DNA from: Flavobacterium sp. SLB02
Lineage (GTDB): Bacteria > Bacteroidota > Bacteroidia > Flavobacteriales > Flavobacteriaceae
Length of the DNA: 64,000 nucleotides
Assembly: GCF_009664855.1 (NCBI RefSeq)
Contig: NZ_CP045928.1
Location: forward strand, 6,273,434-6,337,433
Reading direction: 5' to 3'
Below are positions 42,256 through 51,235 of the stretch, piece by piece (within the stretch, counting starts at the first letter, position 1; every line of letters starts with the position of its first letter). The position numbers and the translations under genes were made by a program. The notes beneath the pieces are model-generated. The model did no database searches. It was not told the origin of the DNA and was given only the letters and a program-made list of their open reading frames with translations.

Positions 42256-43386
42256 ATGAAGTTTGATTTATTGAAAAAAGATCCGCAATCTAAAGCGAGA
42301 GCGGGAAGCATTACTACAGATCACGGCGTAATCGAAACGCCTATTTTTATGCCTGTTGGAACGGTTGCATCTGTAAAAGGGGTACACCAGCGTGAGCTAA
42401 AAGAAGATATTAATCCGGATATTATCCTGGGAAACACATACCATTTATATTTACGTCCGCAGACAGAAATTCTTGAAAAAGCGGGAGGATTGCACAAATT
42501 TATGAATTGGGATCGTAATATTTTGACGGATTCTGGTGGATATCAGGTGTATTCTCTTTCGAATAACAGGAAAATTAAGGAAGAAGGAGTAAAGTTTAAA
42601 TCGCATATTGATGGTTCATACCACTTTTTTTCACCTGAAAGTGTAATGGAAATTCAGCGTACGATTGGGGCTGATATTATTATGGCTTTTGATGAATGTA
42701 CACCTTATCCTTGCGATTACAGATACGCGCAGCGCTCTATGCATATGACACACCGTTGGTTGGATCGTTGTATCAGCCATTTGGATAAAGTGCCTTATAA
42801 ATACGGATACGAGCAAACTTTTTTCCCTATTGTTCAGGGAAGTACTTATAAAGATTTACGTCAGCAATCTGCTGAATATATTGCCAATGCAGGACAACAA
42901 GGAAATGCTATTGGCGGTTTATCAGTAGGGGAACCTGCTGAGGAAATGTATGCCATGACCGAAGTGGTTTGCGAAATTTTACCGGAAGATAAACCTCGTT
43001 ATTTAATGGGAGTAGGAACTCCAATTAATATTTTAGAAAATATTGCGTTAGGTATTGATATGTTTGATTGTGTTATGCCAACTCGTAATGCCAGAAACGG
43101 TATGTTGTTTACGGCAAACGGAACAATCAATATTAAAAACAAAAAGTGGGAAGCTGATTTTTCACCAATCGACGAGATGGGGCATACTTTTGTAGATACT
43201 GAATATACAAAAGCATATTTACGTCACTTATTTGCAGCCAACGAATATTTAGGAAAACAAATTGCTACGATTCATAATCTTGGTTTCTATATGTGGTTGG
43301 TTCGTGAAGCCAGAAAACATATCTTAGCAGGAGATTTTAGACCATGGAAAGAAATGATGGTTAAAAACATGAGTCAAAGACTTTAA
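42256..43386 (+). CDS. tgt: Queuine tRNA-ribosyltransferase (bacterial TGT type)
   Basis: A protein of 376 residues with the TGT barrel motifs: ARAGSITTDHGVIETPIFMP, GNTYHLYLRP, ILTDSGGYQVYSLS (with the catalytic Asp), GGLSVGEP, YLMGVGTP and DMFDCVMPTRNARNG (catalytic nucleophile Asp). It exchanges guanine-34 of GUN-anticodon tRNAs for a queuosine precursor. The C-terminal zinc site of the family (three Cys and one His) is changed: the stretch SPIDEMGHTFVDTEYTKAYL has no Cys where C-x-C-x2-C is expected, though the later HNL is kept. Function without that zinc seems to be tolerated in this lineage, which is inference. Confidence 0.92.
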   Translation: MKFDLLKKDPQSKARAGSITTDHGVIETPIFMPVGTVASVKGVHQRELKEDINPDIILGNTYHLYLRPQTEILEKAGGLHKFMNWDRNILTDSGGYQVYSLSNNRKIKEEGVKFKSHIDGSYHFFSPESVMEIQRTIGADIIMAFDECTPYPCDYRYAQRSMHMTHRWLDRCISHLDKVPYKYGYEQTFFPIVQGSTYKDLRQQSAEYIANAGQQGNAIGGLSVGEPAEEMYAMTEVVCEILPEDKPRYLMGVGTPINILENIALGIDMFDCVMPTRNARNGMLFTANGTINIKNKKWEADFSPIDEMGHTFVDTEYTKAYLRHLFAANEYLGKQIATIHNLGFYMWLVREARKHILAGDFRPWKEMMVKNMSQRL

Positions 43387-43398
43387 AAAAAGCTTCAA

Positions 43399-43440
43399 GT
43401 TTCAGGTTTTACGTTTCAAGTTCTGAGTAGAACCTGAAAC
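43399..43440. repeat. Inverted repeat after tgt
   Basis: GTTTCAGGTT (43399-43408) and AACCTGAAAC (43431-43440) are perfect complements, with an extra CCTGAAAC copy following. There is no T-run, so it is more likely a dispersed repeat than a terminator. It fills the 80-base gap between tgt and the LptF/G gene. Confidence 0.6.
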
Positions 43441-43466
43441 CTGAAACAAAACAAACAAAACAATAT

Positions 43467-44555
43467 ATGCTGACGATAATAGATAAGTATATTTTAAAAA
43501 GATATTTAGCCACTTTCTCGGTGATGATCTTATTATTTATTCCGATTGGGATTGTAATTGACGTCTCTGAAAAGGTGAATAAAATGCTGGAGAACAAGAT
43601 TCCGTTTACAGCAATCGCGGTCTATTATTACAATTTTACGATTTATTTTGCGAACTCCTTGTTTCCGATATTTTTGTTTTTATCGGTGATTTGGTTTACC
43701 TCGAAATTGGCCAATAATACTGAAATTATTGCGATTTTAAGTTCGGGAATTTCGTTTACCCGTTTTTTACGACCTTATATTATTGGCGCTTCGATTGTTT
43801 CGGTTTTTGTGCTTTTAATGGGGTTTTTCATCGTTCCGGCTGCCAGTGAAGGTTTTAATAATTTTAGGTATACGTATCTGAAAGGAAACGGAAAACAGCT
43901 GATGCGGGGGGAAAATACCAACGTATACAGACAGATTAATGACAACGATTTTATTTTTGTAAATAGTTTTAATGAGGAGTCTAAAACGGCTTTTAATTTT
44001 ACATTGGAACATTTCGAAAAAGAGCAGTTAACGTATAAAATTACTGCAAGTCGTATTAAATGGGATCCTAAAAAGAAAATCTACATTCTGTATGATTATA
44101 CCAAAAGAACTCTTGGTGAACTTAATGATAAAATAGAAAAAGTACCTGAGAAGAATGTGGCTTTCAAATTTGAACTGGCTGATTTAACTCCGGTAGTTTA
44201 TATTGCAGAGACGCTTCCGCTAGGTAAGCTGATTGATTTTATCGAGAAGGAACGCAAAAGAGGTTCAGGAAATATCAACACTTATCTGGTAGTACTTTAC
44301 AAAAAATACAGCGTACCGGTTTCTGCTTTTATCCTTACCATTATTGCCGTAGCGGTTTCGTCTATGAAACGCCGTGGTGGTATGGGAACGAATCTTGCCA
44401 TAGGTATTGCAATTGCATTTTCATTCGTATTTTTTGATAAAATATTCGGTACTCTTGCCGAAAAATCTACTTTCTCACCTTTATTTGCTGTCTGGTTCCC
44501 GAATATGGTTTTCGGAATTTTGGCAGTATACCTATTACGTAATGCGAAACGATAA
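43467..44555 (+). CDS. LptF/LptG family permease (YjgP/YjgQ)
   Basis: A protein of 362 residues with six predicted transmembrane helices in two groups of three (about 10-105 and 275-355) and a periplasmic jelly-roll domain between. The start MLTIIDKYILKRYLATF and the C-terminal SSMKRRGGMGTNLAIGIAIAF fit the family. With LptB it extracts lipopolysaccharide from the inner membrane for transport to the surface. The last 14 bases overlap the start of the EamA transporter gene. Confidence 0.88.
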   Translation: MLTIIDKYILKRYLATFSVMILLFIPIGIVIDVSEKVNKMLENKIPFTAIAVYYYNFTIYFANSLFPIFLFLSVIWFTSKLANNTEIIAILSSGISFTRFLRPYIIGASIVSVFVLLMGFFIVPAASEGFNNFRYTYLKGNGKQLMRGENTNVYRQINDNDFIFVNSFNEESKTAFNFTLEHFEKEQLTYKITASRIKWDPKKKIYILYDYTKRTLGELNDKIEKVPEKNVAFKFELADLTPVVYIAETLPLGKLIDFIEKERKRGSGNINTYLVVLYKKYSVPVSAFILTIIAVAVSSMKRRGGMGTNLAIGIAIAFSFVFFDKIFGTLAEKSTFSPLFAVWFPNMVFGILAVYLLRNAKR

Positions 44556-45429
44556 TTTAAAAAGTTATTTAAATCTTCATTTAATTGTTTTTATCTGGGG
44601 TTTCACGGCTGTTCTTGGCGCTTTGATCACGATTGATGCTGAAAATTTAGTATGGTTTAGAATGCTTCTTGCCGGGATTTTTCTGGCTGGTTTTATTGTA
44701 TATAAGAAACAATCTTTCGTGATTTCGGCTACATCTTTTGCTAAATTAATTTTTGTTGGATTGCTAATTGCAATGCACTGGATTTTCTTTTTCAAGGCGA
44801 TTCATGTTTCGAATGTGTCGATAACACTTTCGATATTTTCGTTAGGTGCTTTTTTTGCCTCCTTGCTTGAACCGCTTTTTTATGGAAGAAAAATTTTATT
44901 TTATGAAGTTTTCTTCGGGTTAATTATTATAGCAGGTTTAGCATTAATCATGCGGGTAGAAGTAAAATACCTGGAAGGAATGTATTACGCTTTGGCCTCG
45001 ATCATTTTAGGGGTTTTATTTACCTTAATGAATGGTAAGTTAATTTCTGACCATGAACCTTCGGTAATCACGTTTTATGAGTTTGGAGCGGGAGTTTTTT
45101 TTATTTCGATTTATTTTTTGATACAAGGAAAATTCAATGCAGATTTCTTTACCATGTCACTAAATAACTGGATTCTGCTATTGGTTTTAGCATCGGTTTG
45201 TACTGCGTATGCCTTTACGGCATCTGTAAAAGTGATGCAGAAATTAACGCCTTATACGGTAATGTTAACGACTAACTTAGAGCCTGTTTACGGAATTATT
45301 CTGGCGTATTTTATTTTGGGAGGAAAAGAAAAAATGAGTGCAGAATTTTATATTGGCGCGCTGATAATTGTAATTACGGTTATCTTAAATGGCGTTTTTA
45401 AACATTATAAAAATAAGAAGGAAGTGTAA
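44542..45429 (+). CDS. EamA (DMT) family transporter
   Basis: A protein of 295 residues from the ATG at 44542; the longer frame to 44407 lies inside the LptF/G gene and is not a natural start. Ten hydrophobic helices form two EamA repeats (HLIVFIWGFTAVLG at the start; YALASIILGVLFTLMNGKLI in the second), and the last helix is followed by basic residues (HYKNKKEV). The family exports metabolites or amino acids; the substrate here is unknown. The 14-base overlap with the permease gene suggests translational coupling. Confidence 0.88.
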   Translation: MRNDNLKSYLNLHLIVFIWGFTAVLGALITIDAENLVWFRMLLAGIFLAGFIVYKKQSFVISATSFAKLIFVGLLIAMHWIFFFKAIHVSNVSITLSIFSLGAFFASLLEPLFYGRKILFYEVFFGLIIIAGLALIMRVEVKYLEGMYYALASIILGVLFTLMNGKLISDHEPSVITFYEFGAGVFFISIYFLIQGKFNADFFTMSLNNWILLLVLASVCTAYAFTASVKVMQKLTPYTVMLTTNLEPVYGIILAYFILGGKEKMSAEFYIGALIIVITVILNGVFKHYKNKKEV

Positions 45430-45501
45430 TAATTTCCTTATTTTTAAATTACATTTTTACATTTTAAATACGATTTAATCACACCAATGATATAATATTT
45501 T

Positions 45502-45509
45502 TATATTTG
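45502..45509 (+). promoter_or_regulatory. -7 element of accA
   Basis: TATATTTG followed by CGG, 32 bases before the accA ATG, matches TAnnTTTG; the -33 region is not clear. Confidence 0.55.
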
Positions 45510-45541
45510 CGGTTCGATTTAAAAACAAAATTCAAAAATCC

Positions 45542-46495
45542 ATGGAATATTTAGATTTTGAGCTTCCAATAAAAGAACTTGAAGAACAGTTAGAAAAGTG
45601 TGTTATAATTGGAAAAGAATCTGATGTTGATGTAACACCAACCTGCAAGGAAATCAACAAAAAATTAGAACAAACTAAGAAAGAAATATACAAAAACCTT
45701 ACGGCTTGGCAACGAGTTCAGCTATCAAGGCATCCTAACAGACCTTACACTTTAGACTATATCAGAGCAATTTGCGGAGATACATTTTTAGAACTTCACG
45801 GAGACAGAAATTTTAAAGATGATAAAGCGATGGTGGGCGGACTAGGAAAAATAAACGGTCAGTCGTTTATGATCGTGGGTCAGCAAAAAGGTTTTAATAC
45901 AAAAACACGTCAGTACCGTAATTTTGGTATGGCAAATCCTGAAGGATACCGTAAAGCTTTGCGTTTGATGAAAATGGCAGAGAAATTCGGAATTCCGGTT
46001 TTAACTTTAGTAGATACTCCGGGTGCATATCCAGGTCTTGAAGCCGAAGAAAGAGGACAAGGAGAAGCTATTGCCAGAAACATTTTCGAAATGGTTCGTT
46101 TACAAGTGCCAATTATCACCATTATCGTTGGTGAAGGTGCTTCTGGAGGAGCTTTAGGAATAGGTGTTGGTGATAAAGTATACATGTTAGAAAACACATG
46201 GTACTCGGTAATTTCGCCAGAATCATGTTCGTCTATTTTATGGAAAAGCTGGGAGTACAAAGAACGTGCTGCAGATGCTTTAAAATTGACTTCATCTGAC
46301 ATGAAAAAACAAAAATTAGTTGATGATGTAATACCAGAACCGCTGGGTGGAGCGCATTACGATCGCGAAACTACTTTCAAAACAGTAGCAGAATACATCA
46401 CTAAAGGATATAATGAATTAAAAGACTTATCAACAGCCGACTTAATTGCCCAAAGAATGGACAAATACAGTAATATGGGCGAGTATAAAGAGTAA
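45542..46495 (+). CDS. accA: Acetyl-CoA carboxylase carboxyltransferase subunit alpha
   Basis: A protein of 317 residues, the normal length. It begins with the family N-terminal YLDFELPIKELEEQL and holds the crotonase-like core: LHGDRNFKDDKAMVGGLGK, GQQKGFNTKTR, the LVDTPGAYPGLEAEERGQGE oxyanion and binding segment, VGEGASGGALGIGVGD and SPESCSSILWK. With AccD it transfers the carboxyl group from biotin to acetyl-CoA, making malonyl-CoA for fatty acid synthesis. It is a single-gene unit with its own promoter and terminator. Confidence 0.95.
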   Translation: MEYLDFELPIKELEEQLEKCVIIGKESDVDVTPTCKEINKKLEQTKKEIYKNLTAWQRVQLSRHPNRPYTLDYIRAICGDTFLELHGDRNFKDDKAMVGGLGKINGQSFMIVGQQKGFNTKTRQYRNFGMANPEGYRKALRLMKMAEKFGIPVLTLVDTPGAYPGLEAEERGQGEAIARNIFEMVRLQVPIITIIVGEGASGGALGIGVGDKVYMLENTWYSVISPESCSSILWKSWEYKERAADALKLTSSDMKKQKLVDDVIPEPLGGAHYDRETTFKTVAEYITKGYNELKDLSTADLIAQRMDKYSNMGEYKE

Positions 46496-46514
46496 ATTCA
46501 TGTAAAACGATTTA

Positions 46515-46545
46515 AAATCCGAAGCCTTACAGTTTCGGATTTTTT
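46515..46545 (+). terminator. Terminator of accA
   Basis: AAATCCGAA (46515-46523) pairs with TTCGGATTT (46534-46542) with T-run after, 20 bases after the accA stop. Confidence 0.8.
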
Positions 46546-46635
46546 TTTGGTTATGAACAAAATCATCTTATTTATAAACAATTAATAGTTATAACTCGAT
46601 AGCAATTTTTTTTTAAATTTTGCTACTTTCGCTAT

Positions 46636-48180
46636 ATGGAAAATTTCAAAAATGCAAACCCTGCAAAGGTAAATAAACCCTCAGTTATTAGTTTGGAAAA
46701 AGGGAAACTCCCTCCGCAAGTTCTTGATTTAGAAGAAGCTGTGCTTGGGGCGATGATGATTGATAAAAAAGGAGTTGATGATGTAATTGATATTTTGCAA
46801 GGAGATGCTTTTTACAAAGAGGCGCACAAATATATTTTTGAAGCAATCGTTCAGCTTTTTACAGAAACACAGCCAATCGATTTGTTGACGGTTTCGACTC
46901 AGTTGAAGAAAAATGGAAAATTAGAATTGGCTGGAGGAGATTTTTATTTAATTCAGCTTACGCAAAAAATTGCCTCTTCGGCGCATATCGAATTTCACTC
47001 ACGTATTATTCTTCAAAAATTTATTCAAAGAAGTTTGATTCGTATTTCGACTGAAATTATCGAAGCATCTTATGATGAAACTGCCGATGTATTTGATTTG
47101 CTTGATCAGGCCGAATCAAAATTATATGAAGTAACACAAGGAAATATCAAGCGTAGTTCTGAAACTGCTCAGAGTTTAGTCCTTCAGGCTAAAAAGAAGA
47201 TTGAAGAAATTGCAAAACAAGAAGGTTTAAGTGGTGTTGAAACTGGTTTTCATAATCTTGATAAACTGACTTCAGGATGGCAGCCCAGCGATTTAATTAT
47301 TATCGCGGCGAGACCTGCGATGGGAAAAACGGCCTTTGTACTTTCGATGGCAAGAAATATTGCTATTCAGTACGGGCATGGTGTAGCTTTGTTCTCTCTT
47401 GAGATGGCTTCGGTTCAGTTGATCACGAGGTTAATTTCCTCAGAGACAGGATTGTCATCAGAGAAATTACGTACCGGTAAACTAGAACCCCACGAATGGG
47501 AAATGTTGAGTACCAAAGTAAAAAACTTAGAAAAAGCCCCTTTGTTTATTGATGATACGCCGTCACTTTCTATTTTCGATTTAAGAGCAAAATGTCGTCG
47601 TTTGGTTTCACAGCATGGTATCAAGATTATAATCATTGATTATTTGCAGTTGATGACTGCCGGAGGAAATAATAAAGGAGGAGGAAATCGTGAGCAGGAG
47701 ATTTCTACAATTTCCCGAAACTTAAAAGCCCTGGCAAAAGAGCTAAACGTTCCGGTAATTGCACTATCTCAGTTATCGCGTGCGGTAGAGACGCGTGGTT
47801 CCAGTAAACGTCCGTTGCTATCGGATCTTCGTGAATCTGGGGCAATTGAGCAGGATGCTGATATTGTTTCGTTTTTATACCGTCCTGAATATTACAAAAT
47901 TGAAGAATGGGATGATGATGAAGCATCGCCAACTACAGGTCAGGCAGAAATCATGATCGCGAAGCACCGTAATGGTGGTATCGAAAACATTCGATTAAAA
48001 TTTATTGGACACCTTGGTAAGTTTGATAACCTTGATGATTTCTCTGGTAGTTATGATGATTTACCATCAAAAATGAATCATGAAGATAATCCGTTTATCA
48101 CTAAAAATTTACCATCGCCTAATGAAGCGTTTGGCAGTAACTTAAATGATGACGATGACGATAGCGATGTTCCGTTTTAA
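46636..48180 (+). CDS. dnaB: Replicative DNA helicase DnaB
   Basis: A protein of 514 residues. The N-terminal domain begins with LPPQVLDLEEAVLGAMMID, and the RecA-like motor has Walker A ARPAMGKTAF (about residue 225), GVALFSLEM, the DNA-binding VPVIALSQLSR and Walker B IIIIDYLQLM. It unwinds DNA at the replication fork as a hexamer. A -7-like TACTTTCG at 46624-46631 stands only five bases before the ATG, so the transcript may be nearly leaderless. The C-terminal tail is acidic (DDDDDSDVPF), typical for the group. Confidence 0.95.
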   Translation: MENFKNANPAKVNKPSVISLEKGKLPPQVLDLEEAVLGAMMIDKKGVDDVIDILQGDAFYKEAHKYIFEAIVQLFTETQPIDLLTVSTQLKKNGKLELAGGDFYLIQLTQKIASSAHIEFHSRIILQKFIQRSLIRISTEIIEASYDETADVFDLLDQAESKLYEVTQGNIKRSSETAQSLVLQAKKKIEEIAKQEGLSGVETGFHNLDKLTSGWQPSDLIIIAARPAMGKTAFVLSMARNIAIQYGHGVALFSLEMASVQLITRLISSETGLSSEKLRTGKLEPHEWEMLSTKVKNLEKAPLFIDDTPSLSIFDLRAKCRRLVSQHGIKIIIIDYLQLMTAGGNNKGGGNREQEISTISRNLKALAKELNVPVIALSQLSRAVETRGSSKRPLLSDLRESGAIEQDADIVSFLYRPEYYKIEEWDDDEASPTTGQAEIMIAKHRNGGIENIRLKFIGHLGKFDNLDDFSGSYDDLPSKMNHEDNPFITKNLPSPNEAFGSNLNDDDDDSDVPF

Positions 48181-48190
48181 TAATATAATT

Positions 48191-48215
48191 AAGCCTCTTT
48201 TTGAGGCTTTTTTTA
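48191..48215 (+). terminator. Terminator of dnaB
   Basis: AAGCCTC (48191-48197) pairs with GAGGCTT (48203-48209) followed by T5, ten bases after the dnaB stop. Confidence 0.85.
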
Positions 48216-48314
48216 TGCTTAAATGTTAACTTTTTTGATAAAATTGAGTAGTTTAGCTAAACAATTGATTCCAAGAATTGTATATTAATTAATAACCAAA
48301 AACAAATTTAGATT

Positions 48315-48692
48315 ATGTCACAAGAAGAAAATTTCGAAAAATTAGGTAGTGTAGAAGTAAGCTTGTCTGTTGCTGAAACCTGGACCGCAAACTATCGCAA
48401 AGCAAGTGCTGAACAAGATGAGTTGGGCAAGAAAACAGGGGCTTACCTTATTCCGTTAGCAACTTTAAAATCAGTATTGGCGAATCCAATTGATGCTGTT
48501 CGTGCTTATAAAGCTATTAATGCTGCAGGCGAGCAGGTTTTAGTTTTTGTGGGAACAAAATTAGATGAAAAAGGAATTTATAGAGATGTGTTCTTCTCTG
48601 GAGATGGAGCAGTTGAAAATGCAGAATCAGTTGTTTATGATGCAACTCGTCCGTGTCCACCTTATGGAGACCCGACTAGTCCGCTTGTGTAA
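48315..48692 (+). CDS. Uncharacterised small protein, first gene of a sensor-kinase operon
   Basis: A soluble protein of 125 residues without a signal or membrane segment. The start (SLSVAETWTANYRKASAEQD) and the C-terminal ATRPCPPYGDPTSPLV, with a CPPYG motif, look conserved-type. I do not recognise the family. Its stop overlaps the start of the seven-helix membrane gene by one base (TAATG), so translation is coupled and the product is probably linked to the signalling unit that follows. Confidence 0.7.
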   Translation: MSQEENFEKLGSVEVSLSVAETWTANYRKASAEQDELGKKTGAYLIPLATLKSVLANPIDAVRAYKAINAAGEQVLVFVGTKLDEKGIYRDVFFSGDGAVENAESVVYDATRPCPPYGDPTSPLV

Positions 48693-49324
48693 TGGATGAT
48701 TTTTTAATATATTGTGGCTACTTACTTTTAGCAGTCACTGTAGGTTTATATTCATTTAGCTTTTTCCGAAAGGAAAAAGCTAATGTTTTTTTATTGCTTT
48801 ATTTAGTATTTTCATTCTTAGTACAATTTGGAATGGAAGTTCTGTATCATTTAAAAATGAAAAATTTACTGCTGATGAATTTTTTCTTTATTGGTCAGAT
48901 GGTCTTGTTGGGATTGTTCTACAGGTCATTGTACAAGTATAAAGTTCAAAAAAAATTTGTTCTGATAGCTTTAGGTTTTACATTATTAATCTTACTGGCA
49001 AGACTTGTTTATAATCCCGGTCTGCAATTTAAGTTTGATTTATTTCAAATTACTGTCAGTTCTTTATTAACGGTTGTTTTTGCTTTAATTCATTTTTACA
49101 ATATGATTACAGAAAATAAACAATATTACTATCTTACAATAGGTATTATTGGATATATGTTTGGAAGTACGGTTTTATTCTTAGTTGGTAATCTGACTGT
49201 AGGGTTAAGTAATGATGTTAAATATCTTAGCTGGAGATTAAATGCTTTTTTATTTATCGTTTATTACTTTTTTATTTTATTTGAATGGATAAAGAGTTTT
49301 TCAAAAAAGAATGCTGAGTTATGA
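48692..49324 (+). CDS. Multi-helix membrane protein, likely sensory partner of the kinase
   Basis: A protein of 210 residues with about seven hydrophobic helices (for example residues 3-22, 27-49, 60-82, 90-110, 115-140, 150-172, 180-203). No enzyme motif is seen. It overlaps the histidine kinase gene that follows by four bases (ATGA). The kinase has no sensor domain of its own, so this protein may sense the signal in the membrane; that is inference from gene order. Confidence 0.72.
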   Translation: MDDFLIYCGYLLLAVTVGLYSFSFFRKEKANVFLLLYLVFSFLVQFGMEVLYHLKMKNLLLMNFFFIGQMVLLGLFYRSLYKYKVQKKFVLIALGFTLLILLARLVYNPGLQFKFDLFQITVSSLLTVVFALIHFYNMITENKQYYYLTIGIIGYMFGSTVLFLVGNLTVGLSNDVKYLSWRLNAFLFIVYYFFILFEWIKSFSKKNAEL

Positions 49325-50112
49325 GTACAAATCTTGATTACGAAAAAGAAATAGTGGCGATTATTTTATATACGTCCTGTTTCTTGATGGTGGTTGCTGT
49401 TTTTTTAGTGGTGTTTTTCTATTTTTCAAGAAAAAAAATAATTCAAAAGGAATTAGAAAAAAGAGATTTGATATTACAATATCAAAAAGAACAATTACAT
49501 GCTGTGATTGTTACGCAGGAAGAAGAGCGAAAACGAATTGCTCAGGATTTACATGATGATATTAGTTCTAAACTTAATATTGTTTCATTAAATACCCATT
49601 TACTTTCTGCTCCAAATTTAACCGAAGCCGAGACCAAAGAGATTACTGATAATATTATTAATCTAACGGCAAAAGCTTTAGAGAATTCCAGAAAAATTGC
49701 CCATAATTTATTGCCTCCGGTTTTTGAGAAATTTGGACTTAATGCCGGTATTCAGGAATTATGCGAGGAATTCGAAAGCAGTAAATCTGTAAAAGTAACT
49801 TATGAAAATGAAATTGATTTCGATGAAAAAGAGATTGACCGTCATTTACATGTTTTTAGGATTTTGCAGGAATTAATGAACAATTCATTAAATCATGGCA
49901 AATCAAGTCAGATTTGGATCAATTTTGAGAATCAAAACGGAATTAATACCTGCCATTATAAAGATAACGGAGTTGGATTTGACAGTAAAAATGCTGAAAA
50001 TCAAAAAGGATTAGGAATGAAAAATATCGATAGCAGGGTTTCTTTTTTAAACGGAACCTTAGAAATTGACTCTGAGATGGGTAAAGGTATCGCCGTAATT
50101 TTCACTTTTTAA
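49321..50112 (+). CDS. Sensor histidine kinase (HisKA_3 type)
   Basis: A kinase of 263 residues. One transmembrane helix (about 10-35) is followed by a coiled-coil linker, the phosphoacceptor box EEERKRIAQDLHDDISS with H78, and a HATPase domain with N box QELMNNSLNHG, G1 DNGVGFD and G2 GLGMKN. It should phosphorylate itself and the LuxR-type regulator encoded 111 bases downstream. The sensory input probably comes from the co-translated membrane protein. Confidence 0.9.
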   Translation: MSTNLDYEKEIVAIILYTSCFLMVVAVFLVVFFYFSRKKIIQKELEKRDLILQYQKEQLHAVIVTQEEERKRIAQDLHDDISSKLNIVSLNTHLLSAPNLTEAETKEITDNIINLTAKALENSRKIAHNLLPPVFEKFGLNAGIQELCEEFESSKSVKVTYENEIDFDEKEIDRHLHVFRILQELMNNSLNHGKSSQIWINFENQNGINTCHYKDNGVGFDSKNAENQKGLGMKNIDSRVSFLNGTLEIDSEMGKGIAVIFTF

Positions 50113-50223
50113 GTTAAAATCGATAAACAAACACGCTTTTTGTTTAATATGTTAAGATTCTGAGGCTGTTTTCGTTTGATATTTTGTAATTTCGACGAAC
50201 CAAACGACCAAAATCAAATAAAA

Positions 50224-50889
50224 ATGAGTGCCGCTATTAAAATTGCTTTAGTAGATGATGAAGTTTTATTCCGTAAAGGAATATCTTTTTTATTGCAAAG
50301 AGAAGATAATATCGATATTATTTTTGAAGCATCAAACGGAGAAGAACTTCTGTCTAACTTAAATGACAGCATAATCAAACCGGATATTATTATGATGGAT
50401 TTGAAAATGCCTGTCCTTAATGGCGTTGAAGCCACCAAAATAATCCGTAAATCATTTCCCGAAATTAAAATAATTGCTTTAACGAGTTATGATACAAAAT
50501 CGTTTATCGCAAATATGATTCAGGTTGGTGCTGTTGCTTACTTAATTAAAAATACAACGCCAAAAGATTTAATTCACACCATAAATCAAGTTTCAAAAAA
50601 GGGCTTTTATTATAGTGAGAATGTTCTCAAAACAATCCAGGAAACAATTATTTCGACTAAAAATTCAAAAGGAAATTTAGAAACTAGTTTTCTTTCTCCT
50701 CGCGAAATAGAAATTCTTCAGCTTATTTGCCTGCAAAAAACGACCACAGAAATTGCTGAGCATCTTTATTTAAGCCCGCGAACCGTAGAGGGACATCGTA
50801 ATAATTTATTACTAAAAACGGAGTCCAGAAATATTGCAGGATTAGTGGTGTATGCGATTCAAAACGAAATTGCAGTTTTATCAATTTAA
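50224..50889 (+). CDS. LuxR/NarL-type response regulator
   Basis: A protein of 221 residues from the ATG at 50224; the in-frame start 16 codons earlier gives residues that are not part of the receiver domain. The receiver has the acidic pair D11-D12, the phospho-acceptor D59 (IIMMDLKMP) and the lysine of IKNTTPKDL. A NarL-type helix-turn-helix follows (SPREIEILQLICLQKTTTEI, then SPRTVEGHRNNLLLK). It is the evident partner of the upstream histidine kinase. Confidence 0.92.
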   Translation: MSAAIKIALVDDEVLFRKGISFLLQREDNIDIIFEASNGEELLSNLNDSIIKPDIIMMDLKMPVLNGVEATKIIRKSFPEIKIIALTSYDTKSFIANMIQVGAVAYLIKNTTPKDLIHTINQVSKKGFYYSENVLKTIQETIISTKNSKGNLETSFLSPREIEILQLICLQKTTTEIAEHLYLSPRTVEGHRNNLLLKTESRNIAGLVVYAIQNEIAVLSI

Positions 50890-50892
50890 AAT

Positions 50893-51018
50893 TTAGCTTG
50901 TCAAAAATTGAATCGAAAGTACGTAGTATAAAATTATCGTTAAGACAAGTACACATAAAGCTATTTTTTGCATTACATTTAGTCCCTTTGGTTGGTTATT
51001 ACTATCATTAAACTTCAT
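50893..51018 (-). CDS. Small single-helix membrane peptide (41 residues)
   Basis: A small gene on the - strand that ends close after the response regulator gene in convergent orientation. The product is polar for about 17 residues (start MKFNDSNNQPKG) and then has one hydrophobic helix (IALCVLVLTIILYYVLSIQF), which would cross the inner membrane. Support for a real gene is the ATG start, a consensus -7 box (51061-51068) at the right distance, and a good hydrophobic helix. No function can be given. It may be a membrane-targeted regulator of a neighbouring complex, which is a guess. Confidence 0.6.
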   Translation of the reverse strand: MKFNDSNNQPKGLNVMQKIALCVLVLTIILYYVLSIQFLTS

Positions 51019-51060
51019 GGTTCTTGGTTTTTCATTGATTAGTTTGATGACTCGGGACAG

Positions 51061-51090
51061 CAAATGTAATTATAATATGCTTTTATGAAA
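51061..51090 (-). promoter_or_regulatory. Promoter of the 41-residue peptide gene
   Basis: On the - strand TTTC (51090-51087), an 18-base spacer and TACATTTG (51068-51061); the start codon lies 42 bases further. The -7 box is perfect, the -33 box one base off consensus. Confidence 0.6.
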
Positions 51091-51235
51091 TAGGTGTTTT
51101 TACCTGATTTTGACAAAAATGCGCTTCTAAATCATTTCTCATAAACTCTTATTTAACATTAAAAAAAGTATAAAACCGGCATATCTGTTGTATTTTTAAA
51201 TGCTTACTTTATATCTTTACTAAAATAATTTTCTA

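Noticed and set aside
43399..43440. Terminator after tgt
   Set aside because: The stem is not followed by a T-run, and the extra CCTGAAAC copy points to a dispersed repeat.
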